DNA of 64,000 nt from PALSA-243 sp963743705 (GTDB lineage Bacteria; Acidobacteriota; Terriglobia; Bryobacterales; Bryobacteraceae): assembly GCA_963743705.1 (NCBI GenBank), contig CAVUQS010000021.1:558001-622000 (forward strand). Direction: 5' to 3'. Numbering within the stretch: the stretch's first letter is position 1; every line of letters begins with the position of its first letter. Positions 60,510 to 64,000 of the stretch are shown piece by piece. Both the position numbers and the translations under genes were made by a program. The notes beneath the pieces are model-generated. The model was given only the letters and a program-made list of their open reading frames with translations, was not told the DNA's origin and made no database searches.

Positions 60510-61298
60510 CTACGCCGGGAAGAGATTCGTCATCCACGCAGTCCAGGCCGGCTGCTCACGCGCCACCACGGCCGCAGCCGTGTCGCCGTAGAGGTAGAGG
60601 CCCACTGTGACCCATGCTTTCTCGCCGGCGGGGCACGCGGTGGCAAACACCACACCCGGAGCGGGCAGATCGACGCGTAATAGCGTGTCCGGATTCCCGG
60701 CAGTATTGACTGACTCCACGATGCCGCTCAATGGAGGGGCGCCGTCGCCCGCATCGCGCCGCTCGCCCGGCGCTGCCCCCGCGAGATTCAGGGCGGCCGC
60801 CAGCTTCTCCCATGCGCCCGAGGCGGCCGGCATCGCCATGAGTTGGATTTGCGAACTCGGCTGGCCGGCGAAGTGCTCCAGATACAGCCGTAGTATGCGG
60901 AAGAATGAGGGCCAGCCGGATTCGACGCCGGTCAGTTGATTGTCCCAATCGTCGGTTTCGGCGAAGAGGCTGTGCACCACGCGCACCAGGCATGTGCCGC
61001 CGCCGCGAGCCTCCACAGTCCATTCGGTGGCAACGGTGGGTGCGTTCGGCCCCCAGGACCCCTCCTTCAGGAAGCGATGCGGCGCCTCCCATTCGGTGAT
61101 CGTGGCGACAGAGTCCATGCCCCCTCCGAAATGGGTGGTTTCCGTGCCGCCGATGCGGCCATCGATCTCGGTGGGCACAAACCATGCGCCCACGCCCGGA
61201 CCGGTGGCGATTGCTTGCCACACCTCTTCCGGCGTACCCGGTACTTCCACTTCCACCTGCACCGAACGGCGTCCGTTCGCTTCTTTCTTTACGCTCAT
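60510..61298 (-). CDS. SRPBCC/AHSA1-domain protein
   Basis: 262 residues. The N-terminal half is an AHSA1-type SRPBCC domain: VQVEVEVPGTPEEVWQAIAT, GPGVGAWFVPTEIDGRIGGT, WEAPHRFLKEGSW, then GWPSFFRILRLYLEHF. Fusion to a second, SRPBCC-like or unassigned part (about 150-262) doubles the usual length. Proteins of this type are frequently encoded with a small ArsR regulator, and here the regulator gene ends four bases inside this start. A role in binding a hydrophobic ligand is plausible. Confidence 0.87.
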   Translation of the reverse strand: MSVKKEANGRRSVQVEVEVPGTPEEVWQAIATGPGVGAWFVPTEIDGRIGGTETTHFGGGMDSVATITEWEAPHRFLKEGSWGPNAPTVATEWTVEARGGGTCLVRVVHSLFAETDDWDNQLTGVESGWPSFFRILRLYLEHFAGQPSSQIQLMAMPAASGAWEKLAAALNLAGAAPGERRDAGDGAPPLSGIVESVNTAGNPDTLLRVDLPAPGVVFATACPAGEKAWVTVGLYLYGDTAAAVVAREQPAWTAWMTNLFPA

Positions 61299-61894
61299 AC
61301 TGCGGTCTCCTTCTTTTCTTGGGGTAACGGGTGCGCCACCAGAACGAGGCGGTGCGTGCGTCCGCCCACGGCGGAAGCGTCGTGATAACGCGCCGCGAGC
61401 TGAGTGATCGCGGCGGTGAGTTCGCTGCTGAATTGCGCGCGCTCGGCGGCCGAGCGGAAGCGGATCTCGGTGTCGATCGAGAGCGTGGCGAGGCGCTTGC
61501 CGGTCTCTCGCGCGCGCCTGGCAAGTTCGCTGACTTCACGGACGACGCGGGCCGCCAGCGCGATCAGATAGCCCGCCGACAGGCGGTCGCGGCTGCGCCC
61601 CGGGTCGGACGCCGCGGGGCCCATGGCGGCGGGCGACACCACGTAAGACGAGGCGGTGGCTTCCACCAGGCGTTCGGTGATGCCGCCCCACTTGCGTTCG
61701 CTGGTAGGCCGCACCAGGTGGTGGCTCTCCAGAGCGCGCAGATGGTAGTTCACTTTTTGGCGTGGAAGGGAGAGGCGCGCGGCCAGGGTGGCCGCCGACG
61801 CGGGCTCCGATAATTCGGCCAGCAGCCGCGCGCGGACCGGGTCGAGCGCGGCGGCCGCGGCCTGCGGAGACTGTATCACCTCGACATCCAGCAC
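61295..61894 (-). CDS. ArsR-like winged-helix regulator
   Basis: About 199 residues from a GTG at 61894; earlier starts in the same frame would extend past the promoter and are rejected. The winged helix reads LDPVRARLLAELSEPASAAT, LAARLSLPRQKVNYHLRALE, SHHLVRPTSERKWGGITERL. The rest is a long helical domain (RVVREVSELARRARETGKRL) and a tail with SSELTAAITQLAARYHD. ArsR-like proteins paired with SRPBCC proteins are thought to sense hydrophobic molecules. A palindrome sits on its own -35 box. Confidence 0.87.
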   Translation of the reverse strand: MLDVEVIQSPQAAAAALDPVRARLLAELSEPASAATLAARLSLPRQKVNYHLRALESHHLVRPTSERKWGGITERLVEATASSYVVSPAAMGPAASDPGRSRDRLSAGYLIALAARVVREVSELARRARETGKRLATLSIDTEIRFRSAAERAQFSSELTAAITQLAARYHDASAVGGRTHRLVLVAHPLPQEKKETAV

Positions 61895-61900
61895 GAAGGT

Positions 61901-61929
61901 ATTAGAACATTGACAAATTAAATTGTCAA
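61901..61929 (-). promoter_or_regulatory. Promoter and operator of the ArsR-like/SRPBCC operon
   Basis: On the minus strand TTGACA (61929-61924) and TCTAAT (61906-61901) are exactly 17 bp apart. The predicted start falls on or beside the GTG at 61894, implying a leaderless mRNA. TTGACAA-N6-TTGTCAA (61910-61929) covers the -35 and spacer, an ideal repressor site. Confidence 0.72.
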
Positions 61930-62058
61930 GGAAAAAGCCGCGACGCCGTGGGCCCGGCTGCGAGCGCAAGCGAATACTTGACAACGGATGAAAAGTAGTG
62001 TCACATTTCAACTGTGACACCATTCTGCTCAAGCTTCGCGGAACAAGGTGGCGTTCGC

Positions 62059-63154
62059 ATGATTGCGGCTGCGCTGCTGCTGGCGCCGATTGCCGCGGCG
62101 CAGTCGGCCGCGCCGGAGATTCTCTCGCGGGTGAGCCAGACTTACGCGCATCTGGAAGCCATACATGTCGTCGCGAACGAGGCGGGCGCGATTGACTACG
62201 AACTGGCCGAGCGGTCCCCGAAGTTTCGCGTGTCGGTCCGCTCCCGCGACGGCGAAGGCATTGCCCTCCGCGATGGCAGGTACCTATACAAAGCGCTGCC
62301 AAGGGAGCGGCGTTGGGCGAGGACGTGGGCGCCGGTGGCCGAGGGCGGCCGGGATGCTTCCGGCGTCGCGCAGGCGCCCGATTTGTACGACGTTGTCGCT
62401 GGGCGGTTGGTGACAAAGTACGTGGGATTGGCGCAATCTCTGGAGGGCGCGGAGATCCTGCGCGAGGACTCGGTCGATCTCAAGAGCGGCAAGACGGCGG
62501 TCTGGGTGCTGCGCACCGGCGGCCGCGAGCTGTGGATCGACCGGAAGCGCTATTTGGTGCTGCGCGATGTGGAATCTGGCGTTCATGCAAATGCGGCGGT
62601 GGAGACGCGGGTTTCCGAAATCGAGATTAATGGCGAGGTCGCGCCGTCGTCTTTTTCGTTCCCTCGCGTTCGGAAATGGAGAGAGGCTGAGCTGCTGTTT
62701 CTGCCTGAGGAGACTCCGCTGTCTCTGGTCGGCCTTCCGGCGGCCGGGTTTGAACTCCGGAACATCGATGGCGCCTCGCTGCGCTTGAGCGCGTTTCGCG
62801 GCAAGGTGGTGGTGCTCGATTTCTGGTCGACCTGGTGCCAGCCGTGCCGGAAGGAGTTGCCGGAAATCGATAGCCTGCGGCGCGAATTCGCAGGTTCGGC
62901 TCAATTTCTGACGATCGACGATGAGGACGCCGGCACGGTGCGGAAGTTTATGGAAAAGAGCCGCTATGGGTTTGAGGTGCTGCTGGATGCCACGCTGAGG
63001 GTGCACAGCCTATATGGCGTGCGCGGCATTCCGGCGGTCGATCATCGTCGATGGGGCGGGCGTGGTACGTGAGCGTTTCGTTGGCGGGCGCAGCGTAGGC
63101 GCGCTTCGGAAAGCGATTCAATCGGCGTTGAAGCATGGGGAGAACCTCAAGTGA
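62059..63154 (+). pseudogene. Exported TlpA-like thioredoxin-domain protein, frameshifted near its C-terminus
   Basis: The ATG at 62059 opens a signal peptide (MIAAALLLAPIAAAQ). The first 220 residues are a lipoprotein-sorting-like domain (ILSRVSQTYAHLEAIHVVAN, GKTAVWVLRTGGRELWIDRK). A thioredoxin/TlpA domain follows: FRGKVVVLDFWSTWCQPCRK with the CxxC, and LYGVRGIPA. The open frame then ends wrongly at 63072. One base fewer near 63040 restores IIVDGAGVVRERFVGGRS and a normal tail to the TGA at 63152-63154. The repaired protein is about 364 residues. Real decay or a base error are both possible. The gap 63155-63347 shows nothing. Confidence 0.78.
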
Positions 63155-63347
63155 TCTGCGGCCGGTGAACGCGGGGCGACCCGGTTTTCGCCTGAAGCAT
63201 AAAGTAGCACTTTTTTGAAATTGGTGCTACCTGATGCGGCGGGGAAGTCCAATGGCCCGTGAGGAAACCATCCGACTCCCCTGGAGAACGCCGCACCAAA
63301 TTGGCCCTGCTTCAGCCAAACCGAGGAAATTCGCCATTGGCCGGACA

Positions 63348-63866
63348 CTATGGCTTCTTGGCGATTTCCTTGACGGTGAAGATGCCGCTGTCCGGCAACT
63401 TCAGCACATCGCCGGCAGCCGCGACTTGCCGATCTTCCGGAGTGTTGAGGTATTTGGACAAGAACTCGGGGTGAAGGCGAAAAGAAAGCGTCTTGCCAGA
63501 GCGATTGTCGAGAATGACAGTTTCGAGCTTGTCCGGCGTCGTTTCCACCAGTCGTAAGTTCAGCTTGCCCGCGCTCACGCCTGTCGCCGCCTGGATGCCG
63601 TCTGCGATGCAACTCCACTGCACCTGGAAAGGAGTGTGATGGGTGACGTCCAGACTGAAACTGCCGCGCTTCCCATGCGGCTCGTTGAGAGCGCGAACGC
63701 CTATCCTGTACCCTACAACGGCGAAAACGCCCGCTGCCCCATGGAATTCCGCGACACGCGAGAGAATGCCGTTCGCGGCGTCAGCCGCTTGATCTTGAGC
63801 AAGACCGGCGAGAGGAAACACCAGCATTGCTGTGAGGGTCGCTTTCCTGCGTAGCATGTTTTTCAT
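63348..63866 (-). CDS. Secreted hypothetical protein
   Basis: 172 residues with AAGGAGG before the ATG at 63866 and a signal peptide (ATLTAMLVFPLAGLAQ). The mature protein, with GVFAVVGYRIGVRALNEPHG, TPFQVQWSCIADGIQAATGV and ETVILDNRSGKTLSFRLHPE, has no family I recognise. Its start overlaps the stop of the LarC-like gene by four bases (ATGA), so translation is coupled, which is unusual for an exported protein next to a cytosolic cofactor enzyme. Confidence 0.72.
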   Translation of the reverse strand: MKNMLRRKATLTAMLVFPLAGLAQDQAADAANGILSRVAEFHGAAGVFAVVGYRIGVRALNEPHGKRGSFSLDVTHHTPFQVQWSCIADGIQAATGVSAGKLNLRLVETTPDKLETVILDNRSGKTLSFRLHPEFLSKYLNTPEDRQVAAAGDVLKLPDSGIFTVKEIAKKP

Positions 63867-64000
63867 GTAGCCTCCTTCGCATCCTTGTCCGAAAGAACGT
63901 CGCCCACCAGGACACGGAGAACATTCGCATGTTCGGTAAAGTCGCGGTCCCCGGCCCCGTGGCCGCTCCCCCGGATGGTCATTGGCGGCAAAGGGCCGAA
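63863..64000 (-). CDS. C-terminal end of a LarC-like (nickel-pincer cofactor) protein, truncated form
   Basis: The last 45 codons before a TGA at 63865-63863; the start lies beyond the right edge. The reading GSGHGAGDRDFTEHANVLRV resembles the GYGAGtrd...pNvLRv block in the middle of LarC (DUF111), the CTP-dependent nickel-inserting enzyme for the lactate racemase cofactor. In full-length LarC about 130 more residues follow; here the protein stops after a short charged tail. LarC is split into LarC1 and LarC2 in some bacteria, but the next gene is not a LarC2. The match is short, so the call is tentative. Confidence 0.5.
   Translation of the reverse strand, partial: FGPLPPMTIRGSGHGAGDRDFTEHANVLRVLVGDVLSDKDAKEAT

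Noticed and set aside
61295..62416. 373-codon version of the ArsR-like regulator
   Set aside because: Its first 170 codons cross the promoter and the divergent gene and are Pro/Arg-rich; the GTG at 61894 fits the promoter and family length.

Overview
The window reads as chromosome from a high-GC soil acidobacterium, most like the Bryobacterales/Solibacter group. That assignment is an inference from gene content: planctomycete-type DUF1592 and DUF1552 secreted proteins, an ADOP-type MacB/FtsX permease with its PadR regulator, TIGR02999-type ECF sigma factor coupled to a Ser/Thr kinase with a TolB-like propeller, several Pkn-TPR kinases, HAF-repeat and LVIVD-repeat secreted proteins, and a tannase next to a GH127 enzyme. 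No rRNA or tRNA gene was recognised.

Layout. 1-1830: end of a flagellar cluster (flgM, FlgN-like, partial flgK, minus strand). 1912-2086: relic of a DODA/LigB dioxygenase. 2202-9644: a sigma70 promoter and a five-gene cluster of exported proteins (DUF1592, DUF1552, ankyrin, two c-type cytochromes). 9866-13888: a translation cluster rplM-rpsI-rpsB-tsf-pyrH-frr with two structured intergenic elements. 13891-19623: a frameshifted secreted protein, a HAF-repeat protein and an ECF sigma/kinase pair. 19636-21668: a sigma54 activator diverging from a small secreted protein; the gap holds two matching activator sites and a -24/-12 promoter. 21706-26900: a compact type III-A (Csm) operon, cas10-csm2-csm3-csm4-csm5, minus strand. 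26956-35723: BON protein, parvulin, glycine-zipper protein, ergothioneine genes egtB-egtD, and two related Pkn-TPR kinases around an S4-domain protein. 35790-51911: redoxin/MerR pair, secreted proteins, tannase, GH127, NmrA-like protein, ADOP permease/PadR, a membrane kinase, an enolase-superfamily enzyme, TetR. 52075-64000: secreted propeller-like protein, DUF305/LVIVD pair, SDR/LysR divergent pair, aldo-keto reductase, DoxX, an ArsR-like/SRPBCC operon, a frameshifted TlpA-like protein, and the end of a LarC-like gene.

The most unusual system is the Csm operon. Its Cas10 keeps the GGDD polymerase palm but starts in the first palm domain and has no HD nuclease domain. Csm3 keeps the backbone-cleavage aspartate, Csm2 carries an RGG-rich disordered N-terminus and Csm4 a long proline/acidic insert. 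No CRISPR array, cas6, cas1/cas2 or csm6-like effector is visible in the window. This would be a signalling or RNA-cleaving type III complex without Cas10 DNase, relying on crRNA and effectors encoded elsewhere; this role is inferred.

Three genes are broken by an apparent single-base shift (near 14245, 35531 and 63040). They may be real decay or base errors in the assembly. Regulatory DNA is readable beside several regulators: palindromes at the TetR, LysR, MerR and ArsR-like genes, and a complete sigma54 enhancer/promoter arrangement.
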